Origin: Streptomyces sp. NBC_01478
Lineage (GTDB): Bacteria > Actinomycetota > Actinomycetes > Streptomycetales > Streptomycetaceae
Assembly: GCF_036227225.1 (NCBI RefSeq)
Contig: NZ_CP109444.1
Coordinates: forward strand, 9,777,501-9,841,500
Reading direction: 5' to 3'
DNA length: 64,000 nt
In this document: in pieces, positions 32,491 to 40,680 of the stretch
How the letters are laid out: each line of letters begins with the position of its first letter
How positions within the stretch are numbered: the stretch's first letter is position 1
The notes under the pieces: generated by a model
Seen by the model: the letters and a program-made list of their open reading frames with translations, nothing else
Databases searched by the model: none
What the model was told of the DNA's origin: nothing
Program-made: the position numbers and the translations under genes

Positions 32491-33330
32491 ATGAAGGCCG
32501 ACGCGCCAGGTGCGGTGCTCAAACGGGAGCGGGTCCGGGACTTCATCCTCGACCTCGTCGAGTCGCACCACCCGGGGGACGCGATCCCCTCCGAGCGCGT
32601 CCTCTGCGCCCAACTGGGCGTCTCCCGCCCGACCTTGCGCGCGGCGGTCGACGAACTCGTCGCCGCGGGGCTGCTGGTGCGGGAACACGGGCGCGGCATG
32701 TTCGTGGCGCCCGAGAAGATCACCCAGGAACTCGTCTCCGGCGAACAGACCATGACGGCCCCTCAGGCCTCCGGCACCTGGTCGAGTCGCCTGCTGGAGT
32801 TCACCACCATCCCGGCCGGCGCCCGCGTGGGCCGCAGGCTGCGCCTCTCGCCCGCCGCCGAGATCGTGTACGTGGCACGGCTGCGCCTGGTCGACGGCGC
32901 CCCGATGGCCATCGAGCACCTGCACATCCGGGCCGACCTCGTCCCCACGCTGTCCGCACGGGAGTTGGAGGCCGGCGACCTGTACGAACACCTCCGGGAA
33001 CAGCACGGCGTGCACGTCCAGGAGGCGGTCCAGGCGATCGAGCCGACCGTCGTCACCCGCGCCGAGGCCGAACTCCTCGACGTTCCCGAACTCTCCCCGG
33101 CCCTGCTCTTCGAGCGCCTCACCTCGGACACCACGGGCCGGCCCGTCGAATACGTCCACTCGATCTACCGCGGGGACCGCTACCGCATCGTCTCCCGCCT
33201 CACCCTGGGCCCCTCGGTCACGGCCCCGTCGACCCCTCTCGGCCACCATCCGGGCATCCCCCCGGGCGACTTCGCCCACCGGGACACGATCGCGGCGTCC
33301 ACGCGGGGGGACATTCAGTCGGCGTCGTGA
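32491..33330 (+). CDS. GntR/HutC-family regulator (DasR-like)
   Basis: A 279-residue regulator: winged helix-turn-helix about residues 10-75 (PSERVLCAQLGVSRPTLRAA), UTRA domain about 95-245 with GRRLRLSPAAEIVYVARL, AIEPTVVTRAEAELLDVPE and SIYRGDRYRIVSRL. It matches the regulator at 9265-10095 across its whole length. ATG 32491 follows AGGGGGAAA. It diverges from the GH20 gene and most likely controls it; its 3' end overlaps the convergent membrane-protein gene by 16 bp. The ligand is probably an amino-sugar phosphate by analogy with DasR. Confidence 0.92.
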   Translation: MKADAPGAVLKRERVRDFILDLVESHHPGDAIPSERVLCAQLGVSRPTLRAAVDELVAAGLLVREHGRGMFVAPEKITQELVSGEQTMTAPQASGTWSSRLLEFTTIPAGARVGRRLRLSPAAEIVYVARLRLVDGAPMAIEHLHIRADLVPTLSARELEAGDLYEHLREQHGVHVQEAVQAIEPTVVTRAEAELLDVPELSPALLFERLTSDTTGRPVEYVHSIYRGDRYRIVSRLTLGPSVTAPSTPLGHHPGIPPGDFAHRDTIAASTRGDIQSAS

Positions 33331-34163
33331 GCCGTGTCCCGCGCGCGGGTGACGGAGTCGTAGAAGGTCTTCGGATCGTCGGCGTGCAACCGGATCACCC
33401 GTACGAGGCGCGGGGTGCCGAGGAACGTCGGCGCGTCGACCGGTTCGGCCAGTTCGAGGGTGAGGGAGGTCTGCGAGCCGACGGGCAGGTTCAGCTCGCC
33501 GTCCTTCTTCTCGTGGGTGTACCGCGTCTCGCGCCGGACGGCGGCGATCCGGGCGACGGGAACATGGAGGTCGACATGGGCCGCCTGCCGGACGCGCAGG
33601 ACGCCCCCGGCCAGGACGTGCGGCCGGGTGACGGCGGCGGCGTGCATACCGAGGACGAACAGCACGGTGTAGACGTCGACGACCAGAAGCACGGCGTGGA
33701 CGACGGGCCAGCGGGCGAGCAGGAACGACAGCGCGACCGTCTCGGCCACGCACACGAACGTCAGGCCGTACATCATGGCGGCCTGGTCGCGGGCGTGCGG
33801 GAAGACCGCGTCGGCCCCGCCGACACCATGCGGACGGCGGGCCGCCCACCGGACCAGGCTCGTCAGGATCCGCGCCTCGTGCGCCACGTACCGGGCCAGG
33901 CGCTCGGGCACGAGCCGCGCGAGCGCCTCGCGCCGGGACAGTCCGAGCCGCCGTAGCCGCAGCCAGACGTACGCCTCGGCGCCGAGGAGCAGCAACAGGA
34001 GCAGCTTGGCGGCGAGCAGCACGGTGTCGGGCACCGGAATCCCGCTGAACAGGCAGCAGGCCAGCGCGAGTTGGGCGGGCACCGCGACGGCGCGCAGCTT
34101 CCGCTGGACCGGTCCTCGCACGGGGGCTTCGGGCAGGGGTGCCCGGATCTCCGGCGTTGTCAT
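33315..34163 (-). CDS. Membrane protein of unknown function
   Basis: A 282-residue protein I do not recognise. It has hydrophobic segments at about 28-45 and 48-65 (AAKLLLLLLLGAEAYVWL), then about 130-150 and 155-178 (VVHAVLLVVDVYTVLFVLGMHAAAV), giving four transmembrane helices. The C-terminal 100 residues are soluble and beta-rich (VPVARIAAVRRETRYT, LTLELAEPVDAPTFLG), resembling a cytoplasmic sensory or PH-like domain. Its ATG overlaps the stop of the MerR regulator (ATGA), so the two are co-translated and the MerR-type promoter upstream should control both. Confidence 0.75.
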   Translation of the reverse strand: MTTPEIRAPLPEAPVRGPVQRKLRAVAVPAQLALACCLFSGIPVPDTVLLAAKLLLLLLLGAEAYVWLRLRRLGLSRREALARLVPERLARYVAHEARILTSLVRWAARRPHGVGGADAVFPHARDQAAMMYGLTFVCVAETVALSFLLARWPVVHAVLLVVDVYTVLFVLGMHAAAVTRPHVLAGGVLRVRQAAHVDLHVPVARIAAVRRETRYTHEKKDGELNLPVGSQTSLTLELAEPVDAPTFLGTPRLVRVIRLHADDPKTFYDSVTRARDTAHDAD

Positions 34164-34909
34164 GACGGTGAATCCGGTCGGCGCCGCACGAGTTCGATCG
34201 CACGGAGCACCGCCGCCGACTGGGCCGGTGCCAGGTCCGCGAAGATGACGTCGGTCAGACCGCCGTCGGGCCTGTCGGGGAGACCCGCGATCAGATCGGC
34301 GGGCAGCAGGGCCGCCAGGGCGGTGGCGGCACGGGTCACCCCGGGGTCGTCCGGCTCCTTGTCGGCCAGGGCGTCCAGCAGGCCGTACATCTCGGCGGCG
34401 TGCTCCTGCATCCCCCGCAGCGTGTCCATCAGCCGGACCCGCTCCGCCTCGGGCGCCACGGTGTCGAGGAGGGCCAGGATCTCCCGGTCCTTCGCAGCCA
34501 TGGGGGAGTCCGGCAGCTCGCCGAGGCCCGCCAGCAGCGCGGTGAGCTGTGGCGACAGCGGCGCGTCGGCGGTCAGCCGCCCGGCCCGGGCCTCCGCAAG
34601 CAGTGTGGCGAGCCGTTGGCGTCGCTCCCGGACGACCGCCTCCTGCCGTCCGAGGTCCTCGTCCAACTCCTGCAGTACTTCCACCAGTTCGCGGCCCTCG
34701 TCGTCCGCGAGGACGTCACGCACCTCGTCGAGACCGAGGCCCAGCTCGGTCAGCCGACGGACGCGGGCCAGCAGGACGGCGTCCCGGATGCCGTACTCGC
34801 GGTAGCCGTTGCTCCGCCGTACGGGTTCGGGCAGCAGCCCGAGATGGTGGTAGTGCCGCACGGCCCGCGGGGTGACCCCGACGAGGGCGGCGATCTCGCC
34901 GATTCGCAT
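34160..34909 (-). CDS. MerR-family regulator
   Basis: A 249-residue regulator. The winged helix-turn-helix starts at residue 1: MRIGEIAALVGVTPRAVRHY, HHLGLLPEPVRRSNGYREYG, followed by the dimer coiled coil to about 125 and a C-terminal effector region of about 125 residues without a metal-binding Cys cluster. It is transcribed from one arm of a 25-bp inverted repeat shared with the SnoaL-like gene. No ribosome site precedes ATG 34909, and the -10-like TTCTACT lies about 10 nt away, so the message may be leaderless. It is coupled to the downstream membrane gene. Confidence 0.92.
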   Translation of the reverse strand: MRIGEIAALVGVTPRAVRHYHHLGLLPEPVRRSNGYREYGIRDAVLLARVRRLTELGLGLDEVRDVLADDEGRELVEVLQELDEDLGRQEAVVRERRQRLATLLAEARAGRLTADAPLSPQLTALLAGLGELPDSPMAAKDREILALLDTVAPEAERVRLMDTLRGMQEHAAEMYGLLDALADKEPDDPGVTRAATALAALLPADLIAGLPDRPDGGLTDVIFADLAPAQSAAVLRAIELVRRRPDSPS

Positions 34910-34922
34910 GACTTCAGTAGAA

Positions 34923-34987
34923 ACCCTGACGTCGCGGCAAGGTCAAGGCGACTCGTGAGCTGCTTGACCTTGCCGCGGCGTCAGGGT
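34923..34987. promoter_or_regulatory. Symmetric MerR-type double promoter
   Basis: Arms 34923-34947 and 34963-34987 are inverted copies matching at 24 of 25 bases, with a 15-bp spacer. Each arm holds an outward CTTGACC (-35-like) and a CCTTGCCGCG(G/A)CGTCAGGG dyad that falls between the -35 and a following -10-like box (TGTACT at 34989-34994 on plus, TTCTACT on minus). The long -35/-10 spacing with a central dyad is the MerR arrangement. It should drive the MerR gene leftward and the SnoaL-like gene rightward. Confidence 0.8.
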
Positions 34988-35056
34988 CTGTACTCATGCG
35001 CAACCGGCCCGGAGCGATCACCGAGCTCACGGCGCCACCGTGGAAAGGACACCGAC

Positions 35057-35482
35057 ATGACCACCACCGAGAGGAACATGGACCTGCTGCGCACGGCGTA
35101 CCGGTCGCTGGAGAAAGGTGAACTCGACGCGTGCGTAGGGATGTTGACGGAGGACTTCCTCGCCAACGTTCCCGGCCTGCCCGACCCGCTGCACGGCCGC
35201 GAGGTCTGGCGGCAGGGTGCGCGGGCCATGCTGGACGCCTTCCCCGATCTGAGGGTCGACGTCCAGGACATGTTCGCCGTAGGTGACAAGGTGACGGCGC
35301 TGGTCTCGTTCCACGGCACGCACCAGGGCGCGTTCCAGCAGTTCGAGGCGACGGGCCGGCAGGTCGCCTACCGGAGCATCGAGGTCTACCGCTTCGAGGG
35401 CGACCGGATCGCCGAGGAGTGGGTCGCCCCGGACATGATCGGCCTCATGGGGCAGATCGCGCCCGCCCCCGCCGATCACTGA
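35057..35482 (+). CDS. SnoaL-like / ester cyclase family protein
   Basis: A 141-residue protein with the SnoaL-like alpha+beta barrel: NMDLLRTAYRSLEKGELDA, LTEDFLANVPG, the DAFPDLRVDVQDMFAVGDKV core and SIEVYRFEGDRIAEEWVAPD. Members include polyketide cyclases and many uncharacterised small-molecule binding enzymes. ATG 35057 follows GGAAAGGA. There is no polyketide cluster here, so a detoxifying or ligand-binding role is more likely. Its promoter is one arm of the MerR inverted repeat, so it is a probable direct target of that activator. Confidence 0.85.
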   Translation: MTTTERNMDLLRTAYRSLEKGELDACVGMLTEDFLANVPGLPDPLHGREVWRQGARAMLDAFPDLRVDVQDMFAVGDKVTALVSFHGTHQGAFQQFEATGRQVAYRSIEVYRFEGDRIAEEWVAPDMIGLMGQIAPAPADH

Positions 35483-35604
35483 CCCGGTCGGTTCTCACCG
35501 ACCACTGACCCGCCCGGCTCTCACCGGCCACCGACCCGCTCCGTGCCTACGGCCACTGTCCGAGCCGCGTCTACGGCTACCGACTCGTCCCTCGCCTACA
35601 GCTC
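35479..35604. repeat. Five degenerate ~25-bp tandem units between convergent genes
   Basis: Units starting at 35479, 35505, 35531, 35556 and 35580 share the scheme C(T/C)GACCCG--CGG-TCTCACCGGCCA, decaying left to right. Units 1-3 contain small self-complementary CGG...CCG cores. The array covers the whole 113-bp gap and both stop codons. Confidence 0.65.
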
Positions 35605-36147
35605 CCCGGGCCGCCCGTAACGGTAGAAGAACGGGCCGCCGATCTGGCCCGCCAGCGCGCGGGTCAGGCCCGAGCTGTCCTCCAGGAGGCGGGCGCCCGG
35701 GTCGAGGTCGCCGACGTAGAGCGGGTCGAAACCGGCGTCGCTGATGAGCTGAGCGGTGAGGCCCTTCGCGGCCGGCTCGGCGGCGTAGAGGTTGCTCGGG
35801 GGCACCCGCTGGGTGCCGATCTGGTCGTACGCGGCGGCGAAGACCGTGTTGAACGACTTCGCGGTCGGGCCGCCGACGATCGACTTGACCTGGTGGGCGA
35901 GGGAGGGGAAGGCGTCGTCGCGTGCCGAGTAGAGGTTGGTCGCGTCGATGGTGACCTGGCCGTTGAGGCCGGTGATGCCCTGGAGCGCCTCGGCGATCCG
36001 GTCGCCGGGGACGGCCACGACCACCACATCGGCGTCCGAGGCGTCACCGCCGTCCCGGCCCAGCGTCCTGACCTCGTGCCCGGCCTTCTCCCACAGGCGG
36101 GCCAGGCCGCCGCCGACGTGTCCTCGTCCGATCACCGTGATGTTCAT
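35596..36147 (-). CDS. NAD(P)-binding F420-reductase-like protein
   Basis: A 183-residue Rossmann protein: MNITVIGRGHVGGGLARLW at the N-terminus, then DADVVVVAVPGDRI and DATNLYSARDDAFPSL, with KSFNTVFAAAYDQ, characteristic of the NADPH-dependent F420 reductase (NADP oxidoreductase, F420-dependent) family. The usual GxGxxG is GRGHVGGG. ATG 36147 has GGAGGG upstream. It probably moves hydride between NADPH and a flavin or deazaflavin. Two TTGAC/GTCAA-type palindromes lie upstream, linking it to the MarR-controlled genes to the right. Confidence 0.85.
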   Translation of the reverse strand: MNITVIGRGHVGGGLARLWEKAGHEVRTLGRDGGDASDADVVVVAVPGDRIAEALQGITGLNGQVTIDATNLYSARDDAFPSLAHQVKSIVGGPTAKSFNTVFAAAYDQIGTQRVPPSNLYAAEPAAKGLTAQLISDAGFDPLYVGDLDPGARLLEDSSGLTRALAGQIGGPFFYRYGRPGEL

Positions 36148-36176
36148 GTCGGCCCTCCGGGCTGCCTGGAGTTTCA

Positions 36177-36217
36177 TTGACGTGTCAACAGAACACCAGG
36201 GATGTTGTCGTGTCAAC
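36177..36217. promoter_or_regulatory. Two candidate MarR operators
   Basis: TTGACGTGTCAA (36177-36188) and GTTGTCGTGTCAAC (36204-36217) are near-palindromes with a common GTGTCAA(C) half. A related TGACATGTCA lies in front of the MarR gene at 38076-38085. Confidence 0.6.
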
Positions 36218-36242
36218 CAATGCCGTCGGGGCGGGGCGGATC

Positions 36243-37025
36243 TCAGATGGCCTGCGCGGTCGGCAGGATGGTGATCTCGGTGAGGTTGACGTGGCGCGGT
36301 ACGGCGGCCATGAAGGCGACGGTCTCGGCGATGTCGGCGCTCTGGAGGACGTCGATGTCGTTGATGAGGTCGGCCATCAGTTTGGACGCGTCGACATCCG
36401 TGACGTGGTCGGGGAGTTCGGTGTCGACCATGCCGGGCTCGATGGTGGCCGCGCGGACCATCTTCGGGCCGAGCTCGACCCGCAGCAGCCGGGTGAGGTG
36501 GCTGATGTACGCCTTGGTGCCCGAGTAGATCGAGAACTTCGCCAGGATGCGGGTGGCCGCGATCGACGAGGTGTTGATCAGGTCGGCCGGCCTGCCCGCG
36601 GCGGCGGACTCCGTCAGGTGGGGGAAGAGCGCGGCGATCACGTTCATCAGCCCGCTGATGTTGAGGTCGATCTGGCGCTGCCAGTCGTCGACCTTCAACT
36701 CCTCGATACCGGAGACGAGTTGGACACCGGCGTTGTTGAACACCAGGTCGGCCTTGCCGAAGTGCTCGGCGACCTGATCGGCGGCGGCCCGGACGGCGGC
36801 ACGGTCCGTGACGTCGACGGCCAGGGCGAGCGCGGTGCCGCCGGCGGCCTCGATGTTCTTGACCACGCCGTCCAGCCGCTCCTTGCGGCGGGCCAACACG
36901 ACGACGGTGGCGCCGAGTTCGGCGAGCCGTTCGGCGGTGACGGCACCCATGCCGCTGGACGCGCCGGAGACGACGGCGACCCGGCCGGACAGCGGGGTTC
37001 CGGTGAGCGGAGCGGAAGCAGACAT
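36243..37025 (-). CDS. Short-chain dehydrogenase/reductase (SDR)
   Basis: A 260-residue classical SDR: cofactor loop VVSGASSGMGAVTAERL (TGxxxGxG variant with SG), NNAGV at about 95, catalytic Ser in INTSSIAA and YSGTKAY (Tyr-x-x-x-Lys), then EPGMVDTEL. The acidic/basic residues after the second strand (LARRKERL) favour NADP(H). ATG 37025 has GAGGA upstream. Substrate unknown. It follows another SDR on the same strand, 68 bp apart, and both lie in the MarR neighbourhood. Confidence 0.92.
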   Translation of the reverse strand: MSASAPLTGTPLSGRVAVVSGASSGMGAVTAERLAELGATVVVLARRKERLDGVVKNIEAAGGTALALAVDVTDRAAVRAAADQVAEHFGKADLVFNNAGVQLVSGIEELKVDDWQRQIDLNISGLMNVIAALFPHLTESAAAGRPADLINTSSIAATRILAKFSIYSGTKAYISHLTRLLRVELGPKMVRAATIEPGMVDTELPDHVTDVDASKLMADLINDIDVLQSADIAETVAFMAAVPRHVNLTEITILPTAQAI

Positions 37026-37093
37026 CACGAGTCCTCGATCTCCGGGTGGAAAAGACTCCGGGGAAGGGAGTTTGACGATGTGTCAGGCGGCGG

Positions 37094-37933
37094 TCAGGCG
37101 ACGTCGTCGTGCGCGGTGGCCGCGGACTTCTCGCGCCACGGGGCCAGGTCGTCCTGCACCTGCCGGTACTTGACCTCCAGCCGCTCCAGCGTGTCGCGGC
37201 CGAGGTAGAGGTGCGTGGGCAGTTGCTCGGTGCCGGTGACCTCGACGACGAGCGCGGCGCCCAGGACGGGGTCGCCGAGCTGCGCGTGGTTGGCCCGGTC
37301 GATCCAGTCGAGCGTCACGTGCGCGGGGGTGTCGTCGTAGTCGGCGATACGGTTCGCGGCGACCGAGAGCGAGCTGGAGTCGAGGAAGTCGGTGCGGAAG
37401 ACGCCCGGTTCGACCACCATCGACTGGATGCCGAACGGCGCCAGCTCGGCGGAGAGCGCCTCGCTGATGCCGGCGACCGCGAACTTCGACGCGGAGTACA
37501 GGCTGACACCGGGCTCACCCTCGAAGCCCGAGCGGGAACCGATGTGCACGAGCTTGCCCGAGCCCTGCCGGCGCATGACGGGCAGCACGGCCCGGGTGAC
37601 GTTGATCAGGCCGAAGACGTTCAGGTCGAACAGCGACCGGGCCTCCGCGTCGGTGATCTCCTCCAGTGCGCCGAGCAGCCCGCGGCCGGCGTTGTTCACC
37701 AGGACGTCGATACCGCCGAACCGCTCCACCGCGGCCTCGACCGCCCGCGGAATGCTGTCGTCGTCCGTGACGTCCAGGGCGACCGCGAACACGTTCTCGG
37801 ACTTCTTCAGGTCGTCGGGCACCCGCTCCGGATTCCGTACGGCGACCACGACATTGTTACCGTCCGCCAGCGCGGCCCGGGCGATTTCCGCGCCGATTCC
37901 GCGGGAGGCGCCGGTGGCAAACCACGTAGCCAT
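37094..37933 (-). CDS. Short-chain dehydrogenase/reductase (SDR)
   Basis: A 279-residue SDR: FATGASRGIGAEIARAAL at the N-terminus, LDVTDDDS, VLVNNAGRG, catalytic HIGSRSGF and YSASKFAVAG (Tyr-x-x-x-Lys), then VVEPGVFRTDF. The C-terminal 80 residues extend beyond the minimal fold, as in the YusZ/oxidoreductase subgroup that ends with a substrate cap. ATG 37933 follows AAAGAGG. It diverges from the MarR gene and shares its operator region, so it is the likeliest direct target of that repressor. Confidence 0.92.
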   Translation of the reverse strand: MATWFATGASRGIGAEIARAALADGNNVVVAVRNPERVPDDLKKSENVFAVALDVTDDDSIPRAVEAAVERFGGIDVLVNNAGRGLLGALEEITDAEARSLFDLNVFGLINVTRAVLPVMRRQGSGKLVHIGSRSGFEGEPGVSLYSASKFAVAGISEALSAELAPFGIQSMVVEPGVFRTDFLDSSSLSVAANRIADYDDTPAHVTLDWIDRANHAQLGDPVLGAALVVEVTGTEQLPTHLYLGRDTLERLEVKYRQVQDDLAPWREKSAATAHDDVA

Positions 37934-38075
37934 GGAGAGAACCTCTTTCGTCGTTTCCCCCTGGGGGGATTTCTTGTTGACGAGAACGAGTCTGTCCCTG
38001 TGCGACGGAGCTGTGAAGGCAGCGGTTTTCCTGGGAGTCCCACACCCAGGAACGGGCGGTGACCGGTAAAGTCGG

Positions 38076-38087
38076 TGACATGTCAAC
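38076..38087. promoter_or_regulatory. MarR operator in the SDR/MarR divergent gap
   Basis: TGACATGTCA is a perfect 10-bp palindrome extended by AC on one side. It shares the TGTCAAC half with 36177-36217 and overlaps the possible ATG at 38080, which argues that translation starts at 38107. Confidence 0.6.
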
Positions 38088-38106
38088 AAGCTGGTACGGT
38101 GAGGCC

Positions 38107-38571
38107 ATGTCCGAACCCCGATGGCTCACCCCCGACCAGGCCGACGTCTGGGCGAAGTACCGGAGGCTGCGCCGCGAGCTGCAACGGGCCCAGGACCAGC
38201 AGTTGCAGCGGGATTCCGGACTCTCGGCGGCCGACTACGCGCTTCTCGCGCCCCTGTCGGAATCCGCCGGCGGAGTGCTGCGGGCGCGGGAGCTCGGCGC
38301 CGAGGTCGACTGGGAGCGCAGCCGGCTGTCCCATCAGATCAGCCGCATGGAGAAGCGCGGGCTCGTCACGCGCGAGGCCTGCGCCGACGACGCCCGCGGC
38401 TCCATGGTGCGGCTCACGGAAAAGGGCCGGGAGGCGATCGAGTCCGCCGCACCCACGCATGTGGACAACGTACGGCGGCTTTTCTTCGACCCGCTCACGG
38501 AGGATGAGGTACACCTTTTCGGCGATTTCCTGGACCGAATACTGGGCGCGGTCGAGCGTGATTCCCGATGA
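38107..38571 (+). CDS. MarR-family regulator
   Basis: A 154-residue winged-helix regulator: helices DVWAKYRRLRRELQRAQDQQ, then LSAADYALLAPLSES, the recognition helix region WERSRLSHQISRMEKRGLVTRE and the wing DARGSMVRLTEKG. ATG 38107 is preceded by GGTGAGG; an in-frame ATG at 38080 lies inside the palindrome and is less likely. MarR proteins usually repress themselves and divergent neighbours until a phenolic or oxidant ligand is sensed. The shared TGTCAAC half-sites upstream of 36147 and 37933 suggest a small local regulon of redox enzymes. Confidence 0.92.
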   Translation: MSEPRWLTPDQADVWAKYRRLRRELQRAQDQQLQRDSGLSAADYALLAPLSESAGGVLRARELGAEVDWERSRLSHQISRMEKRGLVTREACADDARGSMVRLTEKGREAIESAAPTHVDNVRRLFFDPLTEDEVHLFGDFLDRILGAVERDSR

Positions 38572-38616
38572 TTCCGGTGATCCCAGTTGTCCGGCGGGTT
38601 TTTCTCGGGCGGGCTT

Positions 38617-39495
38617 TTACTGGGCGCCCCGCGCCGGATTCTGCTGTTGAGGCACCTCGGGCGCGCAGAGCGAACCCAGCAGCGCCAGAGCGTCCGCCGA
38701 GGGTGAGCCCGGCTCCGCCTGCAGAATGACGAGCTGCTGTCCGGGCGCGCTGCGAATGGTGAGGGCCTCGTGCCGCAGCTCCAGGTCACCGACCACGGAA
38801 TGACGCATCCGCTTGACCTCGTAGGGCGGGACCCGGGTGTACGCGCGGGCCCACAGTGAGCGGAACTCGGCGCTGCGCACGGACAGTTCGCCGACGAGTT
38901 CCAGGATGCGGGGATCCTCCGGGGTGCTCGCCGCGGTCTGCTGGAGATCGGCGACCGCGCGGTCCTTCGCCCGCTCGGGGCTCCGGTAGAACGTCTTCGC
39001 CGCCGGGTCCAGGAAGAGCATGCGCAGCACGTTGTCGTGCTGGGCGAAGTCGCGGTAGAGGGCGTCGGCCAGGGCGTTGGCGGCCAGCAGGTCCTGGGCG
39101 TGGCCGACGATGAAGGCCGGGGTCCTGGTCCAGTTCTCGATCAGTTGCCGCAGATGCGGGCGCACCCGCTCGACGCGGGCGGGCGACTTCGTACGCCGGG
39201 CCGTGGGCCGCGCCAGCAGGAACAGCTCCAGCCGGTCCTCCTCCGCCAGCCGCAGCACCCGGGCCATGGCCTCCAACACCCGTACCGAGGGGCTGAGTTC
39301 ACGGCCCTGCTCAAGTCTGCTGTAGTAGCCCGGGCTGACCCCGGCGAGGGCCGCGACCTCGTCGCGGCGCAGCCCGGGCACCCGCCGCCGGCCGGAGCCG
39401 GCCAGGCCCACATCGGCGGGGCTGACGCGTGCCCGGCGGGAGCGGAGGAACTGACCCAGCCCTTCCACCGGGCCGGGACGCGTGTCGTCGTGCAT
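38617..39495 (-). CDS. XRE-type regulator with MmyB-like ligand domain
   Basis: A 292-residue protein: XRE helix-turn-helix in about residues 14-85 (LRSRRARVSPADVGL, RRVPGLRRDEVAALAGVSPG, YYSRLEQGRE), then a MmyB-like PAS-fold ligand domain with TPAFIVGHAQDLLAANALADAL and LRMLFLDPAAKTFY. In this family the C-terminal domain binds a fatty acid or other hydrophobic ligand. It diverges from a paralogue at 39701 with a GGGTGC/GCACCC palindrome in the gap. The start is ATG 39495. Confidence 0.92.
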   Translation of the reverse strand: MHDDTRPGPVEGLGQFLRSRRARVSPADVGLAGSGRRRVPGLRRDEVAALAGVSPGYYSRLEQGRELSPSVRVLEAMARVLRLAEEDRLELFLLARPTARRTKSPARVERVRPHLRQLIENWTRTPAFIVGHAQDLLAANALADALYRDFAQHDNVLRMLFLDPAAKTFYRSPERAKDRAVADLQQTAASTPEDPRILELVGELSVRSAEFRSLWARAYTRVPPYEVKRMRHSVVGDLELRHEALTIRSAPGQQLVILQAEPGSPSADALALLGSLCAPEVPQQQNPARGAQ

Positions 39496-39542
39496 ACCGT
39501 CGAGGCTAGGCGGAGAACGCGGGGAGAAGCTCTGCCGACGGT

Positions 39543-39557
39543 GGGTGCGTTGCACCC
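39543..39557. promoter_or_regulatory. Palindrome between the two XRE genes
   Basis: GGGTGC-GTT-GCACCC, a perfect 6-bp inverted repeat with a 3-bp centre, lies in the divergent gap 39496-39700. GGTGCGTTCGTGCAC near 39643 repeats part of it. A shared operator is plausible. Confidence 0.45.
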
Positions 39558-39700
39558 AGGATCACGGCTCCTCGGGTGTCGCGCCGGGAGGCGCCGGGGA
39601 TGCGCGGGCGGCGATTCACTCTGTGTGAAGCGTGGGGAACCTGGTGCGTTCGTGCACGAGCGGCCCTTCTCATCGATCGAAAAGCATCTAGTCTTGCCGC

Positions 39701-40549
39701 ATGAGCAAGGGGACCCCTTTGGGAGATTTCCTCCGGGCCCGCCGCGAGGCCCTGAAGCCCCAGGACGTCGGTCTGCCGGAGTACGGCCGACGCCGGGTGC
39801 CGGGACTGCGCAGGGAGGAGGTCGCGCTGCTCGCCGGAGTCAGCTCCGACTACTACATCAGGCTTGAGCAGGGACGCGAGAACAGCCCCTCCCCACAGGT
39901 CCTGGAGGCCGTGGCGCAGGCGCTGAAGCTGGACGCGGAGTCCGCCGACCATCTCAACCGCCTCTGCCTGACGCCCTCGCAGCGTCCGCACGACGGGGGC
40001 GAGGCCGAAGTGAGCCCGCAGTTGCTGCAGTTGATGGACGGCTGGGAGCACACCCCGGCGTTCGTGCTCGGCCCGGCGCTCGACATCCTCGCGGGCAACT
40101 CCCTTGCCACGGCGCTGCACAGCGGATTCGACGCGTTCGACAACCTCGCCCGCAATGTGTTCGTCGACCCGGCCGGGCGCGAGTTCTACCAGGAATGGGA
40201 GCGGGCCGCGCATTCCTGTGTCGCCGAACTCCGGGCCGCCTACGGCCACGATCCCGACGCGGCCCGTATCGCCGAGGTGGTCGAGGAACTCTCCGCGCAG
40301 AGCGAGGAGTTCGCCGGACTCTGGCGGCTGCACGAGGTCAAAAGCAAGTCCCAGGAAGACAAACACCTCAAGCACCCGGACGTCGGCGACCTGCACATCG
40401 CCTTCGCCGCGTTCACCGTCAACGGCGCCCCGCACCAGCAACTCGTCGTCTACCAGGCCGAACCGGCCGGTCCCACCGCCGCCGCCTTCGAGACGCTGCG
40501 GGCGACGGCCGCCGAGCCGAAGAAGGCCCGGGCGATCGCGAACACGTAG
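39701..40549 (+). CDS. XRE-type regulator with MmyB-like ligand domain (paralogue)
   Basis: A 282-residue paralogue of the divergent gene: LGDFLRARREALKPQDVGLPE, RRVPGLRREEVALLAGVSSD, YYIRLEQGREN, then the ligand domain with TPAFVLGPALDILAGNSLATAL and ARNVFVDPAGREFY. The two share the order of all motifs and the exact RRVPGLRR(D/E)EVA(A/L)LAGVS core. It precedes a quinone oxidoreductase on the same strand by 131 bp, the usual partner of this regulator type in Streptomyces, so that enzyme is its likely target. Confidence 0.92.
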   Translation: MSKGTPLGDFLRARREALKPQDVGLPEYGRRRVPGLRREEVALLAGVSSDYYIRLEQGRENSPSPQVLEAVAQALKLDAESADHLNRLCLTPSQRPHDGGEAEVSPQLLQLMDGWEHTPAFVLGPALDILAGNSLATALHSGFDAFDNLARNVFVDPAGREFYQEWERAAHSCVAELRAAYGHDPDAARIAEVVEELSAQSEEFAGLWRLHEVKSKSQEDKHLKHPDVGDLHIAFAAFTVNGAPHQQLVVYQAEPAGPTAAAFETLRATAAEPKKARAIANT

Positions 40550-40680
40550 GACACGTCGACAGCAGCGGCTGCCGCCACGGACGGCGCGCCCGTGAAGCAG
40601 TGGGGGAGTGCGTGTCACGCCCCGCGCCTGTTCCACCACCGAAGCGCCTTCGTGGGCCACCGACATCAGGAGACCCGACC

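Noticed and set aside
34400..35482. Long N-terminal extension of the SnoaL-like gene
   Set aside because: The upstream part is antisense to the MerR gene and crosses the promoter repeat; ATG 35057 has a good ribosome site and the correct family length.
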